DNA of 64,000 nt from Peribacillus folii (GCF_030271255.1 NZ_JASJOM010000009.1:62001-126000), one strand, 5' to 3'. Numbered from the stretch's first letter, positions 8,683-17,529 are shown. Notes: generated by a model from the letters alone, not told the origin. Made by a program: numbers and translations.

Positions 8683-8757
8683 GCCTTGACTTGGTGTGAC
8701 GCCTATGCAGGAGCGCCTACATCCTTTCTGCAAAAATAGGGAGTGAGGAAGGTTAAA

Positions 8758-10263
8758 ATGAGCAACAGAGAAACTAAAACAGACGTCATCTTAATTGGCG
8801 CCGGAATCATGAGTGCCACTTTGGGGACACTTCTGAAAGAATTAGTACCGGCATGGGATATCAAGGTGTTTGAGAAGCTTGAAAGCGCAGGAGAGGAAAG
8901 CTCTAATGAGTGGAACAATGCGGGAACGGGGCATGCTGCCCTGTGTGAGCTGAACTACACAACTGAAAGACCGGACGGATCTATAGATATTAGCAAAGCC
9001 ATAAAAATCAATGAACAATTTCAGCTTTCAACTCAGTTTTGGTCATATCTTGTAAACAATAAGCTGATCAAAAATCCACAGGACTTTATCATGCCATTGC
9101 CGCATATGAGTATGGTGCAGGGAGATAAGGATGTAACTTTCTTAAAGAAACGTTTTGAAGCGCTAACAAACAACCCTTTATTCGAAGGGATGGAATTTTC
9201 AGATGATCCAGCAAAACTGATGGAATGGATTCCTCTGATCATGCAAGATCGTCAATCGAAGGAAGCGATAGCAGCTACGAAAATCGACACTGGAACGGAT
9301 GTCAATTTCGGTGCTTTGACGAACATGTTGTTCGATCACTTAAAGACGAAAAACGTCGATATCAAGTATAAGCATAGTGTCGATAATATGAAACGAACTG
9401 AAGACGGTTCATGGGAATTAAAAGTGCGTAATGCCGATAACGGCAGCGTCGAGCGCCATACTGCAAAATTCGTCTTTATCGGAGGCGGTGGCGGGAGCCT
9501 GCATTTGCTTCAAAAATCCGGAATTCCTGAAGGAAGGCACATTGGCGGATTCCCTGTAAGCGGCATTTTCATGGTGTGCAATAATCCGGAGGTTGTTGCA
9601 CAGCATAATGCGAAAGTATACGGAAAAGCCAAAGTCGGTGCTCCGCCAATGTCTGTTCCGCATCTGGATACACGCTTTATCGACAATAAAAAATCACTGC
9701 TATTTGGACCGTTTGCCGGCTTTTCACCGAAGTTCCTAAAAACAGGTTCAATGCTCGATCTAGTAACATCTGTAAAACCGAATAACCTTTTAACCATGCT
9801 GGCAGCAGGAGCAAAAGAAATGTCATTGACAAAATACCTGATCCAGCAAGTCATGTTATCTAAAGAACAGCGCATGGAAGAGTTAAAAGAATTCATCCCG
9901 AATGCCAAAAGCGAGGATTGGGATTTAGTGGTAGCCGGCCAACGCGTGCAGGTTATCAAGGACACGGCGGAAGGCGGCAAAGGGACGCTTCAATTCGGCA
10001 CGGAAGTCGTCAGTGCAGCTGATGGCTCAATTGCAGCATTATTGGGAGCTTCCCCAGGAGCTTCCACTGCCGTCCACGTCATGCTTGAGGTATTCAAAAA
10101 ATGTTTCCCGCAGCACATGGAAGAGTGGGAGCCAAAGCTAAAAGAAATGATTCCATCCTATGGATTGTCACTAATGGAAAATCCAGAGCTTCTGACTGAA
10201 GTACATTCTTCAACAGCCGAGGCGCTTGGTTTGAACAAAAAAAAAGAATTAGCTTATAGTTAA
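8758..10263 (+). CDS. mqo: Malate:quinone oxidoreductase
   Basis: A 501-residue FAD enzyme that oxidises malate to oxaloacetate and passes electrons to the quinone pool at the inner face of the membrane. The N-terminal dinucleotide-binding motif [20 protein letters not shown], the [18 protein letters not shown] segment, [18 protein letters not shown] and the C-terminal [18 protein letters not shown] are all diagnostic of Mqo, and the length is normal. ATG 8758 follows GAGGAAGG at 8745-8752; a GTG at 8743 is in frame but less well placed. It is monocistronic, with its own promoter and a strong terminator. Mqo is the irreversible membrane alternative to NAD-dependent malate dehydrogenase. Confidence 0.96.
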   Translation: MSNRETKTDVILIGAGIMSATLGTLLKELVPAWDIKVFEKLESAGEESSNEWNNAGTGHAALCELNYTTERPDGSIDISKAIKINEQFQLSTQFWSYLVNNKLIKNPQDFIMPLPHMSMVQGDKDVTFLKKRFEALTNNPLFEGMEFSDDPAKLMEWIPLIMQDRQSKEAIAATKIDTGTDVNFGALTNMLFDHLKTKNVDIKYKHSVDNMKRTEDGSWELKVRNADNGSVERHTAKFVFIGGGGGSLHLLQKSGIPEGRHIGGFPVSGIFMVCNNPEVVAQHNAKVYGKAKVGAPPMSVPHLDTRFIDNKKSLLFGPFAGFSPKFLKTGSMLDLVTSVKPNNLLTMLAAGAKEMSLTKYLIQQVMLSKEQRMEELKEFIPNAKSEDWDLVVAGQRVQVIKDTAEGGKGTLQFGTEVVSAADGSIAALLGASPGASTAVHVMLEVFKKCFPQHMEEWEPKLKEMIPSYGLSLMENPELLTEVHSSTAEALGLNKKKELAYS

Positions 10264-10271
10264 TTTTTGGG

Positions 10272-10310
10272 AAAAGCCTTTAATCAAATTGGATTGAAGG
10301 CTCTTTTTTT
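10272..10310 (+). terminator. Terminator of mqo
   Basis: AGCCTTTAATC (10275-10285) pairs with GATTGAAGGCT (10292-10302), followed by a run of seven or more T. Confidence 0.85.
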
Positions 10311-10428
10311 GTGCCCTCGCTATAAGAAGGAAATAACGGGTTCTACATTGGCGGAAAAATAGCTCGCCTTATCTGATGGACTATTTAATTGTACTTGTTT
10401 GAACTGTAAGAATTGTTCAATTAATAAA

Positions 10429-10459
10429 CATATATATTGATATATCAAGGGATATATGG
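10429..10459. promoter_or_regulatory. Candidate PadR operator
   Basis: A dyad CATATAT...ATATATG surrounds a perfect 12-bp palindrome TTGATATATCAA (10437-10448), directly upstream of the PadR-type gene. AT-rich ATAT dyads of this kind fit autoregulation by PadR proteins. Confidence 0.45.
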
Positions 10460-10474
10460 AAAGGGTGATGTATA

Positions 10475-11083
10475 TTGTCAATTGAACATTCTATTCTTGC
10501 TGTATTGAGCTTTTGGCCCAGTACTGGGTATGATATTAAGGCAGAATTTGAGCATAAAGCTGCTGGATTGTACTGGGGAATGAGTTACGGGAGTCTTTAT
10601 CCAAAATTAACGAAGCTTGAAGCAGAAGGGTTTGTTCTTCCCATTGAACAAGAAGAAGGAGGACGAAAAAAGAAACTATATGAGCTTACGCCAAAAGGGT
10701 GGCAGGAATTTGAGAACTGGCTGCGGCTCCCTCCGGCCTTTCCAATTATAAAAGATGAATTATTGATGAAGATGTCGACTTGGCACGATGATATGGAAGG
10801 TTCAGTGTTAATCAGTCATCTTGTAAAAAGAAAAAAAACAACCGAGGAAATGCTTGTATTCGTAAATGATTGGTCAAAAAATGGTGTTTCTTACATCAGT
10901 GATGTTGGCATGCTTTCCATCCGCTATGCTGAATTACGGTTGGAAACCGAGTTAAAGTGGATAGAGGAATCGATACATGCCCTCGAAAATAATCAACTCT
11001 CAAAAGGTCAGGATCCAAATGGAAACACAGAAAAACTGCTAGCAAGACGAAGAGAGGCATTTCGAGGGGAAAAGGAGAAATAA
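10475..11083 (+). CDS. PadR family transcriptional regulator
   Basis: A 202-residue regulator. The N-terminal PadR winged helix (about residues 1-80) includes HSILAVLSFWPSTGYDIKAE, MSYGSLYPKLTKLEAEGFV and the wing KLYELTPKGWQEF. The rest is the alpha-helical Vir_act_alpha_C dimerisation domain. The start is TTG at 10475 with AAGGGTGATG upstream. It is followed after three bases by an MFS exporter, the usual arrangement in which a PadR protein represses a drug-efflux gene and is released by the drug. A candidate operator dyad lies just ahead. Confidence 0.9.
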   Translation: MSIEHSILAVLSFWPSTGYDIKAEFEHKAAGLYWGMSYGSLYPKLTKLEAEGFVLPIEQEEGGRKKKLYELTPKGWQEFENWLRLPPAFPIIKDELLMKMSTWHDDMEGSVLISHLVKRKKTTEEMLVFVNDWSKNGVSYISDVGMLSIRYAELRLETELKWIEESIHALENNQLSKGQDPNGNTEKLLARRREAFRGEKEK

Positions 11084-11086
11084 CGT

Positions 11087-12352
11087 ATGAAAGCAGAACT
11101 ATTTGAGCCTTTGAAATTCCGTCCATTTCGTTCCCTATTTAGCGCGCAGCTATTTTCTGATCTAGGTAATTGGCTAGATTTTATTGCTTTACAAGTTATC
11201 GTTGCTTATCATTGGGGGCTGGATGAGACAGCCATTGCTGCAGTTATCATTACATTAGGACTTCCTTGGATCGTCTTTGGTCCCCTTGCCAGTGTAATTG
11301 TCGACCGCCTTCCAAAAAAACAATTGATGATCATTTGTTTATTTTTAAGAATCATGTTTATTGGAGGGATGTTTCTTGCCCCTAACCTCTATATCCTCTT
11401 AATATTTGTGTTTTTGAAAGCAACAGCCTCAGCCATTTACGATCCTGCAAGACAAAGTATGATTAGATTTACAGTCCCTGAAAACTACCTTCCTCAGGCG
11501 GTAACACTTAGCCAGCTTTCCGGTAATTCCATGAAAATCATCGGCCCTGCATTAGGGGGAGGCCTTATATTTTTATTTGGAACGAAAAGTCCATTTTTAT
11601 TTGAGGCTGCAGGTTTTTTGATAGCCATTTTATTTTTATTAACTCTTCCCAACAGGGATGAAAAAGAATATATTGCTGAAAATAAAAAAAGGGATGACGA
11701 ACATTATTGGAAAGAACTATTGGAAGGTATAAAGCATATTTCACATACCCCATTATTAAAAAGCTCAGTAATCCTCTCCTCTGTAGCATTTTTTATCATT
11801 TTCCTTTACGACGGACTATTTGTATTCATTGCGCAAAATTTAGGTTTCACGAAAGGGAATTTTGGATTGCTGATTAGTGCCGTAGGTTTGGGCAGTGTGG
11901 CAGGCTCACTGTTAATTGGCTTCTGGACTAACTGGCGAAGAAAACCGATACATATTATGTCAGGTTCATTCCTTGTTAGCGGAGCATTGATCATTTTTAT
12001 GGCGCTTGGAAGTATGGAGATTATACAGCTTCCCCGATCGGCATGGGTAATTGGCGCATTTTTCCTTGGTTTCATGGGCTCAGGTGAGTCTGTTCCTTAT
12101 GGATACATCTTACAAACAGAGACACCTAAACAATTGATGGGAAGAGTCTCAGCAGCATCCACTTCATTACAAACCTTATCAATGCTTATTGCACCTGCTC
12201 TGGGATCTCTGCTCGCCAAGTGGATCGGAATTTCTTTTGTCTTGCTAGGGGCAGGAGGGGCAACTTGTTTATTGGGAACTTTTATCCTCATCTTTATCGT
12301 GGGGAAATTCACTGCCTTAAATGATATCCATGAAAAAAGGTTTCAAGCATAA
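11087..12352 (+). CDS. MFS transporter (MFS_3/EntS-like efflux family)
   Basis: A 421-residue protein with 12 predicted membrane helices of the major facilitator superfamily. The pattern LFSAQLFSDLGNWLDFIALQ at helix 1 and VDRLPKKQLMI after helix 2 is typical of the MFS_3 group, which includes the macrolide exporter MefA and the enterobactin exporter EntS. YDPARQSMIRFTVP after helix 4 is also typical. It lies three bases after the PadR gene, so it is probably that regulator's target. The substrate cannot be read from sequence; a toxic compound or siderophore is the likely class. Confidence 0.88.
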   Translation: MKAELFEPLKFRPFRSLFSAQLFSDLGNWLDFIALQVIVAYHWGLDETAIAAVIITLGLPWIVFGPLASVIVDRLPKKQLMIICLFLRIMFIGGMFLAPNLYILLIFVFLKATASAIYDPARQSMIRFTVPENYLPQAVTLSQLSGNSMKIIGPALGGGLIFLFGTKSPFLFEAAGFLIAILFLLTLPNRDEKEYIAENKKRDDEHYWKELLEGIKHISHTPLLKSSVILSSVAFFIIFLYDGLFVFIAQNLGFTKGNFGLLISAVGLGSVAGSLLIGFWTNWRRKPIHIMSGSFLVSGALIIFMALGSMEIIQLPRSAWVIGAFFLGFMGSGESVPYGYILQTETPKQLMGRVSAASTSLQTLSMLIAPALGSLLAKWIGISFVLLGAGGATCLLGTFILIFIVGKFTALNDIHEKRFQA

Positions 12353-12409
12353 AATATTTCAAGCAGTTTCCAAGTTGCCGCCGATTCATAAAATGGGGAA
12401 TTTCTTTCA

Positions 12410-12438
12410 TTGCGGAATGAATCGATAAGTGTTAGAAT
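12410..12438 (+). promoter_or_regulatory. Sigma-A promoter of vmlR
   Basis: TTGCGG (12410-12415) and TAGAAT (12433-12438) are separated by 17 bp. Transcription would start near 12445, giving a leader of about 235 bases. Confidence 0.6.
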
Positions 12439-12452
12439 CGAACTAACTATAA

Positions 12453-12675
12453 ATGGAAAGGGATGATGGGTGGACAATGGATAACTAATCTTATTTTTTT
12501 AGATTTTGAAATTTTAATTTCGAATGATAATAATTTAGGATTAGTCTGCCCATTTTTCTATCATCTCTTGAGCTATTAGAGCTTTATAGCGAGATGGCTT
12601 ATTTCAGTACGGTAAAATGAGACTAATCCTTCCAAAATCTTGGGAGGATTTTTTTTCTCCCTTAAAAGGGTGGAT
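12453..12675 (+). promoter_or_regulatory. Attenuator leader of vmlR with upstream mini-ORFs
   Basis: Alternative RNA structures are visible. GGATTAGTCT (12538-12547) is perfectly complementary to AGACTAATCC (12620-12629). The latter overlaps the 5' arm of a terminator, AATCCTTCC (12625-12633) with GGGAGGATT (12642-12650) followed by eight T. An inner hairpin (CATCTC with GAGATG) sits between the antiterminator arms. A further small hairpin, CCCTT with AAGGG (12659-12670), can cover the vmlR ribosome-binding site. Tiny reading frames lie at the 5' end: GTG 12470 (MDNG) has ideal spacing to AAAGGG, while ATG 12463/12466 opens 37-38 codons and runs across the first antiterminator arm. Ribosome-dependent attenuation of vmlR is established in B. 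subtilis; the details here are inferred. Confidence 0.75.
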
Positions 12676-12679
12676 CTGA

Positions 12680-14311
12680 ATGAAGGAATTATTGCGATTA
12701 CAAAATGTTTGCTTTGACATAAAGGATCATACCATTTTTGAAAAGGTGAATGTCACGGTTCAGGAAGGCGATATTATTGGCATCATCGGGAAAAATGGAG
12801 CGGGGAAATCCACATTGCTGCGGTTATTGAACAATGAAGATTCACCGACTGAAGGCAAAATTAAGCAAGTCGTGAACGGTCTAAACATCACCATGGTTGA
12901 ACAAGAAACCGAGAGTCATTCCTTTGAAGCTGTCACTCCCATGGAAGCTGAATTATTGGAAAAATGGCATGTTCCAAATGTCGACTTTTCGAAGCTAAGC
13001 GGCGGGGAAAAATTGAAAGCGCGACTTGCCGGGGGATTTTCTCAGGATGCAGATATATTATTATTGGATGAACCGACAAACCATCTCGATGAGCAAAGCT
13101 TGGAGTTCCTCACCAATCAGCTAAAGGCTCTAAAAAATACGGTTATCCTCGTATCACATGATCGTTATTTTTTGGATGCCGTTGCAACTAAAATATGGTC
13201 CATTGAAAACAGGATGCTCATCAGTCACAAAGGTAACTATTCCAGTTATATGAAATTCCGTGAACAGAAAAGGCAAACACAGCAACGAGAATATGACAAA
13301 CAGCAAAAAATGGTCGAACGCATTGAAGGTCAAATGAATGAACTCACAAGTTGGTCTAAAACAGCGCATGCACAATCAACGAAAAAGGAATTCCCAAAGG
13401 AATTCTATCGTGTAAAGGCAAAGCGGATGGATGCCCAAGTAAAGTCAAAACAAAAACGGCTGGAAAAGGAGCTCGAAAAGATTAAAGTCGACCCCCTTGA
13501 GGCCGAATACACGGTCAGCTTCTCGATGAAGGCAAATAAAAAAGTGGGAAAACGCTTTTTGGAAGTGAAAAATTTAACGAAATCATATGACAGGAAAACT
13601 CTTTTTAAAGCCTCCAACTTCACGATCCAGCATGGAGAGAAGGTTTCGATTTCGGGAGCGAATGGCAGCGGGAAAACGACTTTCTTGAAAGTGATCGTCG
13701 GGCAGGAAACGGCAGAAGGAGACATCTGGATTTCACCCACAGCAAACATCGGCTATTTAACACAAGAAGTATTCGACCTGCCGCTTGCTCAAACACCTGA
13801 ACAATTATTTCATAAGGAAACATTTGCAGAAAAGGGGCATGTTCGAAACTTAATGAAGCATTTAGGATTCATGGCTTCCCAATGGAAGGAACCCATTAGC
13901 AATATGAGCATGGGGGAACGTGTGAAGTGTAAGCTAATGAGATATATCCTGGAAGAGAAGGATGTCCTGATCCTGGATGAACCAACGAATCATTTGGATT
14001 TAGCTTCACGTGAACAGCTTGAAGAGACGTTAGCACACTATAATGGTACGTTAATGGTCGTATCACATGATCGCTATTTTCTGGAAAAAACTACAACTTC
14101 AAAAATCATCATCGCAAATAATAATATATACAAGCAAATGAGTGAAGCACCGCCGACAAAGGATAATAGGGAAGAAACGCGCTTACAGCTTGAAACGGAA
14201 AGACAGGAGGTTTTAGGAAAGCTAAGTTTCATGACCCCGAACAATAAAGACTATGCTGGGCTTGACCTCCGGTTCAAAGAGCTTACCAAACAAATAAAAG
14301 ATCTTTCCTAA
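12680..14311 (+). CDS. vmlR: ABC-F ribosome-protection protein VmlR
   Basis: A 543-residue ABC-F ATPase with two ATP-binding cassettes and no membrane segment. Cassette 1 has Walker A GKNGAGKST (about 37-45), the signature LSGGEKLKARLAGG and LLLDEPTNHLD. Cassette 2 has GANGSGKTT, MSMGERVKCK and LILDEPTNHLD. Between them lies the long charged linker (REYDKQQKMVERIEGQMNEL...) that reaches into the peptidyl-transferase centre, and the tail ends in LETERQEVLGKLSFMTPNNK. It matches B. subtilis VmlR in length and nearly every motif. VmlR binds the E site of drug-stalled ribosomes and dislodges virginiamycin M, lincomycin and tiamulin-type drugs. It is preceded by a full attenuator leader. Confidence 0.93.
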   Translation: MKELLRLQNVCFDIKDHTIFEKVNVTVQEGDIIGIIGKNGAGKSTLLRLLNNEDSPTEGKIKQVVNGLNITMVEQETESHSFEAVTPMEAELLEKWHVPNVDFSKLSGGEKLKARLAGGFSQDADILLLDEPTNHLDEQSLEFLTNQLKALKNTVILVSHDRYFLDAVATKIWSIENRMLISHKGNYSSYMKFREQKRQTQQREYDKQQKMVERIEGQMNELTSWSKTAHAQSTKKEFPKEFYRVKAKRMDAQVKSKQKRLEKELEKIKVDPLEAEYTVSFSMKANKKVGKRFLEVKNLTKSYDRKTLFKASNFTIQHGEKVSISGANGSGKTTFLKVIVGQETAEGDIWISPTANIGYLTQEVFDLPLAQTPEQLFHKETFAEKGHVRNLMKHLGFMASQWKEPISNMSMGERVKCKLMRYILEEKDVLILDEPTNHLDLASREQLEETLAHYNGTLMVVSHDRYFLEKTTTSKIIIANNNIYKQMSEAPPTKDNREETRLQLETERQEVLGKLSFMTPNNKDYAGLDLRFKELTKQIKDLS

Positions 14312-14320
14312 TGACTAAAA

Positions 14321-14357
14321 CAAAGAAGGAATTCTCCTAATGGGAATTCCTTCTTTG
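14321..14357. terminator. Bidirectional terminator between vmlR and the siderophore-binding gene
   Basis: A perfect 14-bp inverted repeat, CAAAGAAGGAATTC (14321-14334) and GAATTCCTTCTTTG (14344-14357), between two convergent genes. Confidence 0.8.
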
Positions 14358-14361
14358 CATA

Positions 14362-15276
14362 TTAACTGTTAAGAAAAGATTTTTCGAAGAACTCCAGCAA
14401 GTGGTCTAAAGTGATTGGATCACTGTAGGTGGAAGCTTTGCTATTGATTTCAAAGATATGGCCATTTTTGACTGCAGGAATGTTTTTCCATGTTTCTGTG
14501 CCCACAAATGAATTTTCAACATCCGGGTTTTTACTAAAGATAATATAATCTCCGGTATACTCAGGAAGCACCTCTGCTGAAAGGGTATAAATGCCCGGTT
14601 TCAGTGCTTTTTCTTTTACTTTTTCAGGCATTTTCAAATTCATTGCTTGGTACAATATTTCCGTTCCGCGTGCAAAATTATTTCCAAATACATAAAATTC
14701 CTTGGCATCGTTCTCAATGACAGAAACGGTTGCATCGTCACCGATTTTTGCACGTATCTTTTCCCCGGCGGAAGTTGCACGCTCTTTGAAATCGTTAACC
14801 CAGTCTGTTGCTTCCTTTTCTTTGTTCAAAAGCTTTCCGATTTCTACTTGCTGTGATAGATAATCCAATTTTCCCCACGTGAATACGACTGTAGGGGCAA
14901 TTTCATTAAGCTTTTTGATATTTTTCATCTGAGATCCAGCTATGATAAGGTCCGGTTCAAGTTCGATGATTTTCTCCAGATTATCCTCTGAAACGACTTC
15001 CACTCCCTTTAGCTTATCTTTAAAGAGGGGATTGGTATTCGTCCATTGATCAATTCCAACGATGTTTCCATCTAAAGCCAAAACATTTGGTCCATTGGTA
15101 AGAGCGATAATTCTTTTTGGATTTGCAGGTACCTTAACGGGGCCTGTTTCTGATTGATAGGTAACGGTATCCGCTTTAGACTTGGATTCTTTGTTTTCGT
15201 TCGTTTTCTCGTTGTTTCCACAAGCACTGAGAATAAGTACGAACAACAGTAAGAATGGTAAGAAAAGCTTTTTCAT
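14362..15276 (-). CDS. Iron-siderophore ABC transporter substrate-binding lipoprotein
   Basis: A 304-residue secreted lipoprotein. It has a hydrophobic signal peptide with lipobox LSAC (Cys at about 19), a charged linker, and a class III periplasmic-binding fold typical of FecB/FhuD/BtuF proteins: VKVPANPKRIIAL, LEKIIELEPDLIIAG, VTWGKL-like FTWGKLDYLSQQ, and a C-terminal GTETWKNIPAVKNGHIFEI. It captures a ferric siderophore, or possibly haem, for an ABC importer whose permease and ATPase genes are not adjacent. A Fur-box-like sequence about 95 bases upstream indicates iron repression. The substrate class (hydroxamate or catecholate) cannot be set from sequence. Confidence 0.9.
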   Translation of the reverse strand: MKKLFLPFLLLFVLILSACGNNEKTNENKESKSKADTVTYQSETGPVKVPANPKRIIALTNGPNVLALDGNIVGIDQWTNTNPLFKDKLKGVEVVSEDNLEKIIELEPDLIIAGSQMKNIKKLNEIAPTVVFTWGKLDYLSQQVEIGKLLNKEKEATDWVNDFKERATSAGEKIRAKIGDDATVSVIENDAKEFYVFGNNFARGTEILYQAMNLKMPEKVKEKALKPGIYTLSAEVLPEYTGDYIIFSKNPDVENSFVGTETWKNIPAVKNGHIFEINSKASTYSDPITLDHLLEFFEKSFLNS

Positions 15277-15371
15277 ATTGATTTTCTCCTAGCTGGTTAT
15301 AGTATAGGTAAAAACAGGGAAAAACTGTGAAAAAATGATAGACAATTTGAAAGACTACCTCAAATATTAAT

Positions 15372-15392
15372 AGTAATGATAATCATTGTCAA
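15372..15392. promoter_or_regulatory. Fur box
   Basis: The segment around AATGATAATCATTGTCA closely fits the 7-1-7 Fur consensus (TGATAAT-N-ATTATCA). It lies upstream of the siderophore-binding gene, which reads leftward. Confidence 0.7.
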
Positions 15393-15419
15393 TAACTTTT
15401 GTTAGAGTGCTAAACTATA

Positions 15420-15742
15420 TGAAATAAGGATTTTTAAGAAGGTTCATCGAAAGCTTTAAAAGGTTTGAAAAACATCAGCCGCGAATGTTTCATAGGATAA
15501 TATAGCATGCGCTTATAATATGAAACGGGGTATTTAGGGCTGCTGGGGAACCCTTTTTGTAAGAGGGGGTCTATGAGCAGGAATTAGAAATAACCTCAGG
15601 AGTGGATGTTTTAATACTGAGGTTATTTCACAAAATGCATCTTGGCTAATAACCGACTCCTTTATATAGGAGTTACTGGTTTTCCGTCTAGAAGGGAGGC
15701 AGTGCACGCTTGGTCATTTGCATACCGTATGATTCTAGTTGG
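15420..15742. other. Interval with two inverted repeats, no gene
   Basis: GAAATAACCTCAG (15587-15599) and CTGAGGTTATTTC (15617-15629) form a perfect 13-bp stem with a 17-base loop and no clear T-run. About 20 bases later a second dyad, ACTCC...GGAGT within AACC...GGTT, precedes the end of the leftward permease gene and could serve as its terminator. A 68-codon plus-strand frame here overlaps the permease and is not credible. Confidence 0.45.
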
Positions 15743-17155
15743 TTACTTAGCATTTTTTTCAATATTGTTTGTTTCTGAGGAACTAGTGGATTCGATATTT
15801 TGTACAGTCAGCAGAGTTGCACTCAATTTCTTTTTCATCGGGAAATAATACAAAGCAGCCGGAACGATCAAGCCAATGACCCAAGCGATGTCTGCTCCAT
15901 CAAAGCTCTTGGCCATCGGCCCTACATAGAATGATGTATTGATGAAAGGAATTTCCGCCAAGATCGATAATAGGAAAGCGATGCAGGCAATCCAATTTAT
16001 CTTGCCATATTGTCCGTTTATATCAAAAATATCTTTTACATTATATTGGCCATGACGGAGTAAATAGTAATCAACAAGATTGATGGAGGTCCAGGGGATC
16101 AAAAAGTAGCTGATGAAAAAGATGAAATTCAAGAAAAAAGCCAGGAAATTACTTTGTCCCAGTAAGCACAGAACCGTTCCGGCAACTGTTACACAAAATA
16201 TCATCCCGATTCTGACTTTTGGTGTAACCTTCAATTTGATGAATGGTTCAATGGTGGTTATCGTTGCCATGAATGCTCCGTATAGGTTAAAGACATTGAT
16301 GGCAAGTTGTCCAAAGATGATGATGAAAAACATGATTATCGCAAAGTTTCCAAATAGTCCTGCCAAATTTCCGCCAGAGTGATCAAGGAAGTTAGGGATT
16401 GCCATGGTCAAGACTGCGCCTAGTGTCATCATCCAAATCGTCCCGATCACTGTGCCTGCGTAACTATACCAGAATGTATGTGCCGTTGGTGTAGTGACCG
16501 GTAAGTAGCGGGAGTAGTCCGCCACATATGGTGCGTATGCCAGTTGCCATGTTGCAACCATACTGACTGCCAATAGAAACACGGAGAAGTCCAGCTGTCC
16601 CATTTCCCAACTGCCTGCAGGAACCTGCAATTGAAATACGATGTACGTGGCTGCGATATAGATGAAGAACGAAGCCCACGACAATACTTTCTGCATTTTA
16701 TGAATGAGGTTATAGCCATAAATGGTGGCAACAAAACAAAGAACATTTAAAGCCAAAATGCTCCAGGTTTGATCAATCTTTGTTAAACTGCTTAATGTTT
16801 GTGCTGCAAGTAAACCGCTGCTTGCGAAGAATCCTAAATAAACGAACATCACAAGGAATAAGGGGAAAATCGCCCCGATTACGCCGAATTGTGCTCGGCT
16901 TTGTATCATTTGCGGGATTCCGAGCTGAGGTCCCTGAGCTGAATGGGAGGCCATGAAAATGGCGCCTAATAAGGTCCCGGCGATTATGGCCGTTAAGCTC
17001 CAAAATAAATTGAGGCCTAATGCAATTGGAAGTGCACCGGTCACCAGGGTGGTAATATGCATGTTAGCTCCAAACCATATCGGAAATAAATCACGGGCCT
17101 TACCATGGCGCTCATCTGCCGGAATGTACTCTATACTGCGAGTTTCAACTTTCAT
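15743..17155 (-). CDS. NCS1-family nucleobase/hydantoin-type permease (YxlA-like), copy 1
   Basis: A 470-residue, 12-helix member of the NCS1 (purine-cytosine permease) family. The N-terminus MKVETRSIEYIPADERHGKA and the helix-1 motif DLFPIWFGANMHITTLVTG are typical, as are GIPQMIQSRAQFGVIGAI and WTSINLVDYYLLRHGQY. It is strongly similar throughout to the permease at 25891, so the two copies bracket the catabolic genes. NCS1 proteins import cytosine, allantoin, hydantoin, hydroxymethylpyrimidine and similar ring compounds with Na+ or H+; YxlA itself has no known substrate. The start at 17155 is set by GGGGGAAC upstream and by alignment with copy 2. A cre box and the 16-bp locus operator lie upstream. 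Confidence 0.9.
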   Translation of the reverse strand: MKVETRSIEYIPADERHGKARDLFPIWFGANMHITTLVTGALPIALGLNLFWSLTAIIAGTLLGAIFMASHSAQGPQLGIPQMIQSRAQFGVIGAIFPLFLVMFVYLGFFASSGLLAAQTLSSLTKIDQTWSILALNVLCFVATIYGYNLIHKMQKVLSWASFFIYIAATYIVFQLQVPAGSWEMGQLDFSVFLLAVSMVATWQLAYAPYVADYSRYLPVTTPTAHTFWYSYAGTVIGTIWMMTLGAVLTMAIPNFLDHSGGNLAGLFGNFAIIMFFIIIFGQLAINVFNLYGAFMATITTIEPFIKLKVTPKVRIGMIFCVTVAGTVLCLLGQSNFLAFFLNFIFFISYFLIPWTSINLVDYYLLRHGQYNVKDIFDINGQYGKINWIACIAFLLSILAEIPFINTSFYVGPMAKSFDGADIAWVIGLIVPAALYYFPMKKKLSATLLTVQNIESTSSSETNNIEKNAK

Positions 17156-17184
17156 CAATGTTCCCCCAATCAAATTATTTTCTA

Positions 17185-17200
17185 CCATGTACCATGCAAG
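17185..17200 (-). promoter_or_regulatory. Locus operator, site 1 (permease copy 1)
   Basis: On the minus strand this reads CTTGCATGGTACATGG, identical over all 16 bases to sites at 17483 and 25022. CATG-N3-CATG is a dyad of the ATG-N3-CAT kind used by FCD-type GntR proteins. It lies downstream of the predicted permease promoter (TTGACA with TATAGT, 18-bp spacer) and so could block transcription. Confidence 0.7.
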
Positions 17201-17224
17201 CTATTTTATAAAATTCACTATAAT

Positions 17225-17238
17225 TGTAAGCGTATACA
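17225..17238. promoter_or_regulatory. cre box (CcpA site)
   Basis: TGTAAGCGTATACA fits the catabolite-response consensus with one deviation. It overlaps the spacer of the predicted leftward promoter of permease copy 1, so carbon catabolite repression of uptake is likely. Confidence 0.6.
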
Positions 17239-17438
17239 GATGTCAATATTTTCAGAAAAAATATTTAATTAGAAAAATGGTGAGGTTCGGTTTGATCATT
17301 GAAGGGGAAATGGAATTTTGTTGAATTTTCTCAAAATCAGCTTGTACCTATGCTTGTTAAAGATGGTTTGGGTTTATTCCCTTTATAGAGTAGAAAGGCA
17401 GTTAGGAACGAAAAAATGGAAATTTTTAATTTTTAGAA

Positions 17439-17467
17439 TTGACAGTCTATTTACCATGGCCTATAAT
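17439..17467 (+). promoter_or_regulatory. Strong sigma-A promoter of the catabolic operon
   Basis: Consensus TTGACA (17439-17444) and consensus TATAAT (17462-17467) with a 17-bp spacer. The operator at 17483 falls just after the expected start point. Confidence 0.85.
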
Positions 17468-17482
17468 TGCACTTATCAAGAG

Positions 17483-17498
17483 CTTGCATGGTACATGG
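17483..17498 (+). promoter_or_regulatory. Locus operator, site 2 (GntR and catabolic operon)
   Basis: CTTGCATGGTACATGG, identical to sites 1 and 3, about 10 bases downstream of the predicted transcription start. A further GGTACAT repeat follows. This is the expected place for autorepression by the GntR-type regulator encoded next. Confidence 0.7.
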
Positions 17499-17529
17499 TA
17501 CATACTTTTACAAAGGGGAGGGGCTTTTC

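Noticed and set aside
15642..15848. A 68-codon plus-strand frame
   Set aside because: It overlaps the 3' end of permease 1, and its start lies within a hairpin region without a ribosome-binding site.
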